The translations under genes and the position numbers were made by a program. Shown piece after piece: positions 11,100 through 18,129 of a stretch of DNA of 18,129 nucleotides (its first letter is position 1; every line of letters starts with the position of its first letter). The notes under the pieces were generated by a model, which searched no databases, had not been told where the DNA came from, and saw only the letters and a list, made by a program, of their open reading frames with translations. Origin of the DNA: Clostridia bacterium (GTDB taxonomy: Bacteria; Bacillota_A; Clostridia; UBA1381); the NCBI GenBank assembly GCA_017451145.1, contig JAFSSG010000029.1, positions 1 through 18,129 on the forward strand, written 5' to 3'.

Positions 11100-13079
11100 A
11101 TGAACATTGAGGCGACAAAAACCCAAAAAGCTTTTTTAGTGCCGTGCCTGTATTTTGCGGGGAAAGTTTTGCTTTTAGCGGTCTTGACGCGGACGCAGAT
11201 AATAGAAACACGCCCTTTCGGGATAGCGTATGCCGCCGTTTTAGGTGAGGAGAACATTTTTGCGGCGGTTTTGGGACTTATTCTGGGCGTTTCGGGCAGT
11301 ATGGAATCGGCAATAAAATACATATTGGCGGCAGTCATTTACGGAAGCATGGCATATATAAGGAAGCTTGACAAAAGGCAGGTCAAGGCGGTAGCGTTGG
11401 GAACAGCGGTTGCCCTTGCGTCGCTTATTACGCTTTTCAAGTTTGGTGCGACGCCGAAAAGGATTGCGGAAATTATACCTGAGATGTTTGCCGTAGGCGG
11501 ACTATATCTTCTTTTCGGCAACATAAAGGAAAGAAACAGGTTGGCATATGCTGCGGAAATGATTATTTTTGGGGCGGTTATGTGCGGAACTTACGGACTG
11601 AAACTGCCCTATCTCAACATAAATATTCCGGTTTTTGCGGCAATGATGATAGCGATGAGCGTGAGTTATTCCTGCGATATTCCGATTGCCGTTTTAACAG
11701 GGCTGGGGTTGGGATTTATGACCTTTTTAAATCAGCCTGAGGCGGTTGAGATGAGCGGACTTTTTGCGGTTTCGGCTTTAATTGCGTCGATAACGGCAAA
11801 AACGGGTAAGGCAGGTGTTGCGGCAGGTTTTTTATCGGGAGCGACAATCTGCGTTTTGTGTATAGGGAGCTTGGGTGAACTCAGCGTGGCGGATATTTTC
11901 GCCGCACCGATAATATTTTTGATTATTCCGCAAAGCATAGTTGAAAAAGTCGGTAGCCATATAAATGAAAAATTTGCTGACAGGCAGTACGCTACCGAGA
12001 TTGCCGACAGAATAAAAAATGTTGCAATAGCAGTTGAGGATTTAGGGAACGGTGTTCGCCTTTTGGAAAAGGGCAAGGAAAGCGAGTTTTATTACGTCAT
12101 CACCGAAAGAGTGTGTAAGGACTGTAAAAATGCGGAGATGTGCCGTATATCAAAGGGCGAAGGTCCGATTCAAAATATAAAGGAAATGAATTTTCTTATA
12201 GAAAGGGACGGATTTTTAAATGCGTCAAATCTTCCGCAAAGATTTTGGCATTCATGCGTTCGTGCGGAAAGGTTTCTTGGTGAATTCTTGCATATGTACG
12301 AAATAGAGAAGCAAAGTGAGATTTTAAAGGGCGAACTTGCGTTTGACAGAGAGCTTGTCGCCAAGCAGTACGGAGAAGTTTCCAATATAATAAGCACTCT
12401 TACCGAGCGGAAGGAGGCGGAAACAGGAAAAATAAACTATGATGTTTCGGTTTCTGTCTGTCAGGAGGCAAAAAACGGGCAGGAGGTAAACGGTGATACC
12501 GTGATTCATTTTAAATCATGCAATAAATATTACGTTATTCTCTGCGACGGAATGGGTTCGGGCGTGGCGGCACGGGAAATAAGCGGACTTACGGCACGGC
12601 TTTTTGCGGAATTTTTCGAATCGGGAATAGAAAAAAGCGTGGCGGTTGATATGATAAATTCGGCGATTGCCTTAAATGCCGACAGGGAAAGCTTTTCCTC
12701 TGCTGATATTCTGGAAATTGACGTCTGTTCGGGAGAAGCGGAATTTTTGAAAATCGGCAGTGCACAAAGCTTTATGAAAAGGGATAACGAGGTGGAGGAG
12801 GTTTCATCCTCCGCACTGCCTGTGGGGATTTTGGAGAGAATATCGGTGAAGCCGCAAAAATACAAGTTTTCGGCGGGAGATGAAATTCTTATGATTACCG
12901 ACGGTATAGGTGAAGCGGGAAACGGAGTACTGAAAAATGAATGGATTAAAAAGATTTTCGTTTCGTCAAAGGGGAATTGCGAAGAAAGAGCAAGACAAAT
13001 ATTAGATGGAGCGAAGGCAAGGACAGTTTTCAGCGATGATATGACGGTTGTTATTATACGGCTTAAATATGCGGAATAG
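11100..13079 (+). CDS. spoIIE: Stage II sporulation protein E (SpoIIE phosphatase)
   Basis: This 659-residue membrane protein starts at ATG 11100 with AAAGGGG eight bases before; an in-frame ATG at 11076 has no ribosome site. The first roughly 300 residues are a series of about ten hydrophobic helices. A central regulatory region contains 'CKDCKNAEMCRI', a Cys-rich segment common in clostridial SpoIIE. The C-terminal PP2C-like domain has 'LCDGMGSGVAA' (Asp483), 'MITDGIGE' (Asp601) and 'FSDDMTVV' (Asp646/647), the metal-binding set. SpoIIE sits at the polar septum and dephosphorylates SpoIIAA, releasing sigma-F in the forespore. It is shorter than the 827-residue B. subtilis protein. The promoter carries a Spo0A box. 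A 70-residue gene follows within 16 bases. Confidence 0.96.
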   Translation: MNIEATKTQKAFLVPCLYFAGKVLLLAVLTRTQIIETRPFGIAYAAVLGEENIFAAVLGLILGVSGSMESAIKYILAAVIYGSMAYIRKLDKRQVKAVALGTAVALASLITLFKFGATPKRIAEIIPEMFAVGGLYLLFGNIKERNRLAYAAEMIIFGAVMCGTYGLKLPYLNINIPVFAAMMIAMSVSYSCDIPIAVLTGLGLGFMTFLNQPEAVEMSGLFAVSALIASITAKTGKAGVAAGFLSGATICVLCIGSLGELSVADIFAAPIIFLIIPQSIVEKVGSHINEKFADRQYATEIADRIKNVAIAVEDLGNGVRLLEKGKESEFYYVITERVCKDCKNAEMCRISKGEGPIQNIKEMNFLIERDGFLNASNLPQRFWHSCVRAERFLGEFLHMYEIEKQSEILKGELAFDRELVAKQYGEVSNIISTLTERKEAETGKINYDVSVSVCQEAKNGQEVNGDTVIHFKSCNKYYVILCDGMGSGVAAREISGLTARLFAEFFESGIEKSVAVDMINSAIALNADRESFSSADILEIDVCSGEAEFLKIGSAQSFMKRDNEVEEVSSSALPVGILERISVKPQKYKFSAGDEILMITDGIGEAGNGVLKNEWIKKIFVSSKGNCEERARQILDGAKARTVFSDDMTVVIIRLKYAE

Positions 13080-13094
13080 AAAGGAATGGACAAA

Positions 13095-13307
13095 ATGAAT
13101 ATACAAAATGCGACAGCGGCAAAAATAATGGGCGAAATTCTGGCAAAGGGAATGAGCCTTTCCGACATAAATCTGGCGGACAGCATAAATGCTGATGCGG
13201 CGGAGGCGTTGGAGGAAATAAGGACGGTTGTTTCGGATGATAAAAGAAGCGAAAAACAGCGGGTAAGAGAAATAAAAAGAATAATAAAAAATCGGGGGAT
13301 TTACTAA
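13095..13307 (+). CDS. Small hypothetical protein co-transcribed with spoIIE
   Basis: This 70-residue protein of unrecognised family is read from ATG 13095, nine bases after AAGGA; an ATG at 13086 touches the ribosome site and is unlikely. It is probably all-helical: an Ala/Ile-rich first part 'NATAAKIMGEILAKGMSLSD', a middle 'ADAAEALEEIRTVV', and a strongly basic end 'KQRVREIKRIIKNRGIY'. There are no cysteines, signal peptide or membrane segment. It starts 15 bases after the spoIIE stop on the same strand and ends in the loop of a terminator, so it is very likely on the spoIIE transcript. A role in sporulation is only inferred from position; the basic C-terminus could bind nucleic acid or an acidic partner. 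Confidence 0.7.
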   Translation: MNIQNATAAKIMGEILAKGMSLSDINLADSINADAAEALEEIRTVVSDDKRSEKQRVREIKRIIKNRGIY

Positions 13308-13313
13308 TCCCCC
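13294..13313. terminator. Terminator between the spoIIE unit and the aminotransferase gene
   Basis: GGGGGATT (13294-13301) and AATCCCCC (13306-13313) form an 8-base-pair stem with a TACT loop that includes the start of the small gene's stop codon. On the minus strand it is followed by GATTTTTTATT, a good T-tract for the aminotransferase transcript. On the plus strand A6 then T7 follows, so it may also serve the other side. Confidence 0.8.
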
Positions 13314-13324
13314 CAAAAAATTTT

Positions 13325-14497
13325 TTACTTGTGTTTTTCGACAAACCGTGAAATGCGGGAAAGTGCCTCCTCTATATTGTCTATGGAATAGGCGTAGGAA
13401 CAGCGGATAAATCCCTCACCGCTTTCGCCGAAAGCGTTACCGGGCACAACGGCAACCTTTTCTTCTTTTAAAAGTAGGGTTGCAAATTCCTCGCTTGTCA
13501 TACCGAGCGATTTTATGCACGGAAATGCATAAAATGCACCGAGTGGCTCGAAGCAGGAAAGTCCCATATTTCTGAATCCATCTACGATAAAGCGTCTGCG
13601 ATAATTGTACTCCTGTCTCATTCTTTCGACATCGTTATCGCACGAGCGAAGTGCCTCTATTGCAGCAAACTGGCTTGTTGTCGGACTCGACATAATGCAG
13701 TATTGATGCATCTTTATCATCGATTTTATTATTGGGGCAGGGCCTAAAGCATAACCAAGACGCCAACCTGTCATAGCAAAAGCTTTGGAAAAGCCGTTAA
13801 CGACGATTGTCCGCTCACGCATACCGTCTATTGCGGAAAATGTAGTATGCCCGTCGCCGTTATAGATGAGTTCGCCGTAAATTTCATCGGAAAGCACGAT
13901 AATACTTGTGCCCTTTAAAACCTCTGCGATAGCTTCAAGGTCGCTTTTTGACATAATTCCGCCCGTTGGGTTATTCGGGAAGGGAAGAATCAAAAGCTTT
14001 GTTTTATCGGTGATTGCGTTTTTCAGTTGCTCGGGTAAAAGCCGAAACCCGTCCTCTTCCTTTGTTTCAACCGTTACGGGAACACCTCCCGCCATAACGG
14101 TACATGGCTTATAGCAAACAAAGCACGGCTCCGGAATAATTACTTCATCTCCGTCACTTATAAGACAGCGGATTGCAAGGTCAATCGCCTCGCTTCCGCC
14201 GACTGTAACCAAAACTTCGCTTTTCGGATCATAGGAAACACCGTATTTCCGATTCGTATATGCACAAATTTCTTCTCTCAGCTCTAAAAGTCCCGCGTTT
14301 GCGGTGTAGTGTGTACGTCCTTTTTCGAGGGAATAAATTCCTGCCTCGCGGATTGACCAAGGCGTGACAAAATCGGGTTCGCCCACGCCCAGCGAAATTG
14401 CGTCGGGCATAGTGGCAACGACATCAAAAAACTTTCTTATGCCTGATGGGGATATTCCTTGTATGGTTTTCGTAAGAATTTTTTCGTATTCAATCAT
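13325..14497 (-). CDS. Class I/II PLP-dependent aminotransferase
   Basis: This 390-residue cytosolic enzyme has fold-type I features in order: 'ISLGVGEPDFVTPWSIREAG' near the start, 'TVGGSEAIDLAIRCL' for phosphate contact, 'LPFPNNPTGG', 'LSDEIYGELIY' with the Asp that contacts the pyridine nitrogen, 'NGFSKAFAMTGWRLGY' with the PLP lysine Lys238, and 'GFIRCSYAYS' with the substrate-carboxylate Arg. Length is typical. Exact substrate preference cannot be read from sequence. The overlapping Lrp/AsnC regulator matches the B. subtilis yugG-yugH pair, where YugH is reported to be an alanine transaminase (AlaT), so alanine/pyruvate is a reasonable guess. Aspartate or aromatic substrates are alternatives. 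It ends at a good terminator. Confidence 0.93.
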   Translation of the reverse strand: MIEYEKILTKTIQGISPSGIRKFFDVVATMPDAISLGVGEPDFVTPWSIREAGIYSLEKGRTHYTANAGLLELREEICAYTNRKYGVSYDPKSEVLVTVGGSEAIDLAIRCLISDGDEVIIPEPCFVCYKPCTVMAGGVPVTVETKEEDGFRLLPEQLKNAITDKTKLLILPFPNNPTGGIMSKSDLEAIAEVLKGTSIIVLSDEIYGELIYNGDGHTTFSAIDGMRERTIVVNGFSKAFAMTGWRLGYALGPAPIIKSMIKMHQYCIMSSPTTSQFAAIEALRSCDNDVERMRQEYNYRRRFIVDGFRNMGLSCFEPLGAFYAFPCIKSLGMTSEEFATLLLKEEKVAVVPGNAFGESGEGFIRCSYAYSIDNIEEALSRISRFVEKHK

Positions 14498-14979
14498 AAT
14501 GTTATCACCTGTCGGGTGTCTTCTTCGTCATTGTAGAAAACAAGACCGTCATCTTTATATTTTTTCAAAACAAAGCTTGTTGAAGTGCTTAATACATTGT
14601 CCATAGGAGCAAGTTTTGACGCTACGAAAAGTGCGACGTCCTTCATTGACTGCCCTTCAATCACTACGCACAAATCATATGAGCCCGACATAAGAAAAAG
14701 CGATTTTACCTGAGGGTATTTATAGATTTTTTCCGCAACCTTATCAAAACCTTCGCCACGTTGCGGTGATATTTTAAGCTCGATTATTGAGGTAACGAGG
14801 TCGCGGTCGGTTTTGTCCCAATTTATCAGGGTTTTGTACCCGACAATCACGTTTTCCTTTTCAAGACCTTTGATTATTTTATCGATTTCCGCCTCGTCCT
14901 TTCCCAGCATATTTGCAATTTTTTCGCTTGAAAGCGGTGTGTTTGCGTTATCCAAAATATTTAAAATATCATTTACCAT
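14494..14979 (-). CDS. Lrp/AsnC family transcriptional regulator
   Basis: This 161-residue protein has an N-terminal winged helix-turn-helix (residues 1-50, 'LSSEKIANMLGKDEAEIDKI') and a C-terminal RAM ligand domain with 'VKSLFLMSGSYDLCVVIEGQ' and 'VLSTSTSFVLKKYK'. Length is usual. Members form octamers or dimers of dimers and respond to amino acids. It is preceded by GGAGG and overlaps the aminotransferase start by four bases, so it very likely controls that gene and itself. B. subtilis YugG (AlaR) is the closest arrangement I know. Its target would be the promoter at 15017-15045, which it shares back-to-back with hflX. Confidence 0.93.
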   Translation of the reverse strand: MVNDILNILDNANTPLSSEKIANMLGKDEAEIDKIIKGLEKENVIVGYKTLINWDKTDRDLVTSIIELKISPQRGEGFDKVAEKIYKYPQVKSLFLMSGSYDLCVVIEGQSMKDVALFVASKLAPMDNVLSTSTSFVLKKYKDDGLVFYNDEEDTRQVITL

Positions 14980-15016
14980 ACCGTAAATCCTCCATAAAAA
15001 CGCAGTAATTTAGACT

Positions 15017-15045
15017 ATTATATAACGGTTTTGTATAAATTTCCA
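15017..15045 (-). promoter_or_regulatory. Predicted promoter of the regulator/aminotransferase pair
   Basis: Minus strand TATAAT (15017-15022) is preceded at 17 bases by TGGAAA (15040-15045). The -10 is perfect; the -35 is poor, as fits a promoter needing an activator such as the Lrp-type protein it drives. Confidence 0.6.
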
Positions 15046-15086
15046 TACTTTTTAAAAAAATTTTTAAAAATGACGGTGCTATTTTA

Positions 15087-15115
15087 TTGACAAAACGGCA
15101 AAAATAGAAGATAAT
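15087..15115 (+). promoter_or_regulatory. Predicted sigma-A promoter of the hflX operon
   Basis: TTGACA (15087-15092) and GATAAT (15110-15115) are 17 bases apart. The expected start is about 15 bases before the hflX ATG. Confidence 0.8.
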
Positions 15116-15137
15116 AGTATTATTACGAGGTATATAT

Positions 15138-16382
15138 ATGGAAGAAAAAAAAGAGCGTGTTCTTTTGGCGGGGGTGCATACAGGGTGCAGAGATGTCCTT
15201 TTTGACACTACCGAGGAAACGATATTGGAGCTTTCCGAACTTGCAAAAACTGCGGGTGCGGATGTTGTTGCAGAGGTAATACAAAATAAATCGGAAATAG
15301 AAGCCGCAACCTATATGGGCGAGGGAAAGCTTGAAGAAATAAGAGAGGCGATAGAAAGCCTTGAAATCGATACTGTAATATTTGATGATGAGCTTTCGCC
15401 CGTGCAGATACGGAATCTATCGGATTTTTTCGGGATTAAGGTCATTGACAGAACGATTTTGATTCTGGATATTTTCGCAAAACGTGCAAAGAGCGGAGAA
15501 GGAAAGCTACAAGTAGAACTCGCACAGCAAAAATACCTTTTGCCACGTCTTCGCGGAATGGGAGCGGAGCTTAGCCGTACAGGAGGCGGAATAGGCACAA
15601 GAGGCCCCGGCGAAACAAAATTGGAGTCGGACAGACGGCACATAAACCGCCGTATTGCCTCGCTTGAAGAGGACATAAAAGAAATAAAAAAGCACAGAAA
15701 TCTTCTGCGTTCACGCCGTAAAAAAGACGGCGTTATAACCGCTTGTCTTGTCGGATATACGAATGCGGGAAAATCCACGCTTATGAACCTGCTTACAGAA
15801 AGCAGCGTACTTGCAGAGGACAAGCTTTTTGCGACGCTCGACACGACGTCAAGAGCGATTACGCTTAACGATAACCGCAAAATTTTGATAACCGACACAG
15901 TTGGTTTTATAAGAAAACTTCCGCATAATCTGGTTGAGGCATTTAAGGCAACGCTTGAAGAAACGGCGGAAGCGGATATGCTGATATATGTCATAGACGC
16001 CTCTAACCCGCAGTTTGAAACGCATATCAAGGTTGTTGACTCGGTGCTTTCCGAGCTGGGAGCATTGGGAAAGCCGACAGTTTATGTATATAACAAGACC
16101 GATTTGGTGCAGGAAGATGTTGCCTATACGCAGGAAAACAGCATCGGAATATCGGCAAAGACGGGTAAAAATATCGAAAAACTAATCGACATTATTTCAG
16201 AAACCGCCCCCGATAAAAAGCGTGAAATGACGGTGCTTATACCGTACAATCTTGGTAGCTTGGTAAACGAATTGCACAAAAACCAAAAGATTTTGTCGGA
16301 GGAATACTTAGGAGAAGGCGTAAAAATACATCTTTTGGCGGATAAAATCACATACGAAAAAATGAAAACCTACATTATATAA
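15138..16382 (+). CDS. hflX: Ribosome-associated GTPase HflX
   Basis: This 414-residue protein carries the HflX N-terminal domain ('IEAATYMGEGKLEEI', 'FDDELSPVQIRNL') and the diagnostic Gly-rich linker 'GMGAELSRTGGGIGTRGPGE' (140-159). The GTPase domain has G1 'GYTNAGKST' (206-214), G3 'DTVGF' (253-257), G4 'NKTD' (319-322) and G5 'SAKTGKN'. A short C-terminal domain follows. HflX binds the 50S subunit and can split stalled or stressed 70S ribosomes. GAGG precedes the ATG. It is the first of four tightly spaced genes; its stop overlaps the yigZ start (TAATG). Confidence 0.97.
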   Translation: MEEKKERVLLAGVHTGCRDVLFDTTEETILELSELAKTAGADVVAEVIQNKSEIEAATYMGEGKLEEIREAIESLEIDTVIFDDELSPVQIRNLSDFFGIKVIDRTILILDIFAKRAKSGEGKLQVELAQQKYLLPRLRGMGAELSRTGGGIGTRGPGETKLESDRRHINRRIASLEEDIKEIKKHRNLLRSRRKKDGVITACLVGYTNAGKSTLMNLLTESSVLAEDKLFATLDTTSRAITLNDNRKILITDTVGFIRKLPHNLVEAFKATLEETAEADMLIYVIDASNPQFETHIKVVDSVLSELGALGKPTVYVYNKTDLVQEDVAYTQENSIGISAKTGKNIEKLIDIISETAPDKKREMTVLIPYNLGSLVNELHKNQKILSEEYLGEGVKIHLLADKITYEKMKTYII

Positions 16383-17047
16383 TGGGAGAGTTGATTGAGA
16401 TTTCAAAAAAGCAATCTTTTAAAACTGTCGAAAAGCTTGGCGAAGCGGTATATATCGACAGAAAATCCAAATTCATATCACATACAAAGCCCGTATCGTG
16501 CGAACAGGAGGCACTTGATTTTTTGCAGGAGATGCGTTCGCAGTACAGCGATGCGTCGCACAATGTTTATGCATATATTATAGACGAAAACAATATCTCA
16601 CGCTATTCGGACGACGGAGAGCCGGGCGGAACGGCGGGGATGCCGGTTTTGGACATAATGAAAAAGGAAGGCATAGTAGATGCCATAACCGTTGTTACCA
16701 GATATTTCGGCGGAACACTTTTGGGTACGGGCGGACTTGTACGGGCATATTCTGCCGCAGCTTTGGAGTCGGTCAAAAATGCAGGAAGAATAACAAAAAT
16801 TTTGTGCGATTGCTATAAGGTAGGCGTGGAATATACGCTTTCGGGAAAAATCAGAAATCTTATCCAAAAAAACGGGTATTTTCTTGAAAATATCGAGTAC
16901 TCAGAAAAAACGGAGTTCTTTGTTTCGGTAAAAAAATCCGATTCGGAAAAGTTTTTAAAGGATATTGCAGAGGCGTGTGCAGGTAAAGCGGAGATCGAAA
17001 AAGAAGAAGAAAAATACATAGACATAAGGAACGAAAAAGGAGAATAA
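16382..17047 (+). CDS. yigZ: YigZ/IMPACT family protein
   Basis: This 221-residue protein belongs to the UPF0029 family. 'YSDDGEPGGTAGMPVLD' and 'VVTRYFGGTLLGTGGLVRAY' are the signature blocks of the N-terminal domain, and the last about 70 residues form the ferredoxin-like DUF1949 domain. The eukaryotic relative IMPACT is a translation regulator. The bacterial members (YigZ, YvyE) have no settled function, though the fold resembles the nucleic-acid-binding part of EF-G. Its overlap with hflX points to a ribosome-related role, an inference from context. Length is usual (about 205-220). Confidence 0.94.
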   Translation: MGELIEISKKQSFKTVEKLGEAVYIDRKSKFISHTKPVSCEQEALDFLQEMRSQYSDASHNVYAYIIDENNISRYSDDGEPGGTAGMPVLDIMKKEGIVDAITVVTRYFGGTLLGTGGLVRAYSAAALESVKNAGRITKILCDCYKVGVEYTLSGKIRNLIQKNGYFLENIEYSEKTEFFVSVKKSDSEKFLKDIAEACAGKAEIEKEEEKYIDIRNEKGE

Positions 17048-17049
17048 CT

Positions 17050-17661
17050 ATGAAAAAACTGCGGATATTGGTTTTAATAGCGACCGTGTTAATGCTGACG
17101 GGCTGTCTTAAAGTGGCGGATTTAGTAAGCCCGGAGGAGGAAGAAGAACAGGAAGTAATCAGCACTCCTGTTATCGACAAGGTAGATGAGCCGAAGACTG
17201 AAATAGAAGAACCGAAAACAAGAATCGTGATATCAAAGACGCTTAATATGACGAATGAATGGACAATCATGGGCGATTACAGTATTCCGCTTACAAAGAG
17301 CGGGAAAAAGGACAGAGTCATTTTAGGCACATCGGCAAGAAATGTTAACGGCGAAATGCAGTGGGACGATTCGCAATATTGGACACTTGCGGTGCTCACA
17401 GATGAAGGGGCATATAATCTCTACTACCAAAGATTGCAGGGCATGGTGTATGCCGAGGTCAATGAAGCGTTTATAAGAGGCGTAGCGACGCCCGTAATAA
17501 CCGTTTATGCTTTCAGCGGAACAGACAGAGATATAAGAAATTACACTTACAGCTATGAGGAAGACGCATTCATAGAAGACCAGATTTTCACAACCAAGGT
17601 ATTCTCTACAGGCGGAATAAACACGATTTATTCAACTTTCCCCGAATATAAGGCAAGATAG
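17050..17661 (+). CDS. Predicted lipoprotein of unknown function
   Basis: This 203-residue protein begins with a basic N-terminus, a hydrophobic stretch and the lipobox 'LTGC' with Cys19, so it should be lipid-anchored outside the cell. A linker with a run of five glutamates (29-33) and alternating Glu/Pro/Lys follows to about residue 58. The remainder, rich in Tyr, Thr and Val with alternating hydrophobic residues, suggests a compact beta domain; no catalytic motif or family was recognised. AAGGAG precedes the ATG, two bases after the yigZ stop, and trxA follows after 10 bases. The position between cytosolic genes gives little hint. Confidence 0.8.
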   Translation: MKKLRILVLIATVLMLTGCLKVADLVSPEEEEEQEVISTPVIDKVDEPKTEIEEPKTRIVISKTLNMTNEWTIMGDYSIPLTKSGKKDRVILGTSARNVNGEMQWDDSQYWTLAVLTDEGAYNLYYQRLQGMVYAEVNEAFIRGVATPVITVYAFSGTDRDIRNYTYSYEEDAFIEDQIFTTKVFSTGGINTIYSTFPEYKAR

Positions 17662-17671
17662 AGGTGCAGTT

Positions 17672-17986
17672 ATGATTAAAAATTTAACGCAGGAAACTTT
17701 TTCGGAAGAAATAAACGGAAATATGCCGACAATGGTTGATTTTTGGGCAAGTTGGTGCGGCCCGTGCCGTATGCTTTCGCCTGTGATTGACGGTATTTCG
17801 GAGGAATATGAGGGAAAAATCAATGTCGGCAAGGTGAATGTTGACGAGCAGGGAGAATTGGCGATAAAATTCGGTGTGGCATCAATACCGACGGTTATTT
17901 TCTTCAAGGACGGAGCTGAGGTAAAAAGGCTGGTAGGCGTACACGATGCCGACGATTACAGAGATGAAATCGATTCATTGATATAA
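17672..17986 (+). CDS. trxA: Thioredoxin
   Basis: This 104-residue thioredoxin has the active site 'WCGPC' (Trp28-Cys32) inside 'DFWASWCGPCRMLSPVIDGI', a central 'VNVDEQGELAIKFGVASIPT' with the cis-proline, and 'GVHDADDY' near the end. Length matches cytosolic thioredoxin 1, and no signal peptide is present. It reduces disulfides in cytosolic enzymes using electrons from thioredoxin reductase, whose gene is not in this window. GAGGTG lies before the ATG. It is the last gene of the hflX-yigZ-lipoprotein-trxA unit and is followed by a terminator. Confidence 0.97.
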   Translation: MIKNLTQETFSEEINGNMPTMVDFWASWCGPCRMLSPVIDGISEEYEGKINVGKVNVDEQGELAIKFGVASIPTVIFFKDGAEVKRLVGVHDADDYRDEIDSLI

Positions 17987-18015
17987 AAAGCAAAAAAACA
18001 CATAAAAACAACCCC

Positions 18016-18044
18016 AAAAATGCCGGTTTAGATCGGCATTTTTG
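18016..18044 (+). terminator. Rho-independent terminator of the hflX-trxA operon
   Basis: AAAAATGCCG (18016-18025) pairs with CGGCATTTTT (18034-18043) around an 8-base loop, with the T-run at the 3' side. Confidence 0.92.
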
Positions 18045-18083
18045 ATATTTTAAAAAAAATACAAAAAAAATTAAAAAAAGTAC

Positions 18084-18112
18084 TTGACAACTAAAAAGTG
18101 ATGTGGTAATAT
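18084..18112 (+). promoter_or_regulatory. Predicted sigma-A promoter for a gene beyond the right edge
   Basis: TTGACA (18084-18089) and TAATAT (18107-18112) are 17 bases apart in an A/T-rich region after the trxA terminator. The gene served is outside the window. Confidence 0.65.
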
Positions 18113-18129
18113 AAGTGAGCTGTCCCTCA

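Noticed and set aside
12530..13186. 218-codon frame antisense to spoIIE
   Set aside because: It is a mirror of the codon pattern of the phosphatase domain, Ser/Ile-rich, and unlike any protein family.
15311..16030. 239-codon frame antisense to hflX
   Set aside because: It is a Ser-rich shadow of the hflX coding sequence without a ribosome site or a recognisable domain.

Overview
The window looks like ordinary chromosome of an endospore-forming, AT-rich Firmicute of the class Clostridia. The evidence is spoIIE, the rpmH-rnpA-yidD-yidC-jag translation and membrane-insertion cluster, strong purine-rich ribosome binding sites, sigma-A promoters close to TTGACA-17-TATAAT, and a tRNA with an encoded CCA. 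I cannot name a genus. There are no phages, insertion sequences, CRISPR arrays or rRNA genes. Genes are tightly packed, with many 1-base (TAATG) or 4-base (ATGA) start/stop overlaps.

Layout. 1-397: 3' end of a DUF4163/DUF3298 (RsiV/PdaC-like) protein and its terminator. 456-2905 (+): a two-gene surface-modification unit, a membrane-anchored SGNH-like protein overlapping an AlgI-type MBOAT O-acyltransferase, behind a promoter with a strong dyad in the leader. 2906-3110: a non-coding block with inverted repeats, ending in the terminator of a tRNA. 3114-3856 (-): rpsU, yqeY and tRNA-Thr(CGU). 3994-4979 (-): nth and hinT. 5070-6722 (+): a Wzz-like modulator and a BY-type tyrosine kinase with a Tyr-Gly repeat tail. 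No glycosyltransferase genes follow in this window.

6724-10039 (-): rpmH, rnpA, yidD, yidC, jag and a YebC regulator, driven by a consensus promoter. This is the usual origin-proximal cluster, but neither dnaA (normally next to rpmH) nor mnmE/mnmG (normally after jag) is present. 10040-10426 has no convincing gene; it holds two candidate terminators and other hairpins. 10427-10891 (-): a YfcE/MJ0936-type phosphodiesterase. 11013-13313 (+): spoIIE, with a Spo0A box and an unusually long promoter spacer as in the Bacillus spoIIE promoter, followed by an unrecognised 70-residue protein. 13325-14979 (-): an Lrp/AsnC regulator overlapping an aminotransferase, reminiscent of B. subtilis yugG-yugH. 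15087-18044 (+): hflX, yigZ, a lipoprotein of unknown function and trxA, ended by a terminator. A promoter at the right edge serves a gene outside the window.

Most content is housekeeping. I did not find a clearly new system. The best leads are the SGNH/MBOAT pair with its altered active-site motifs and operator-like dyad, the small protein behind spoIIE, the unplaced lipoprotein before trxA, and the two structured non-coding regions.
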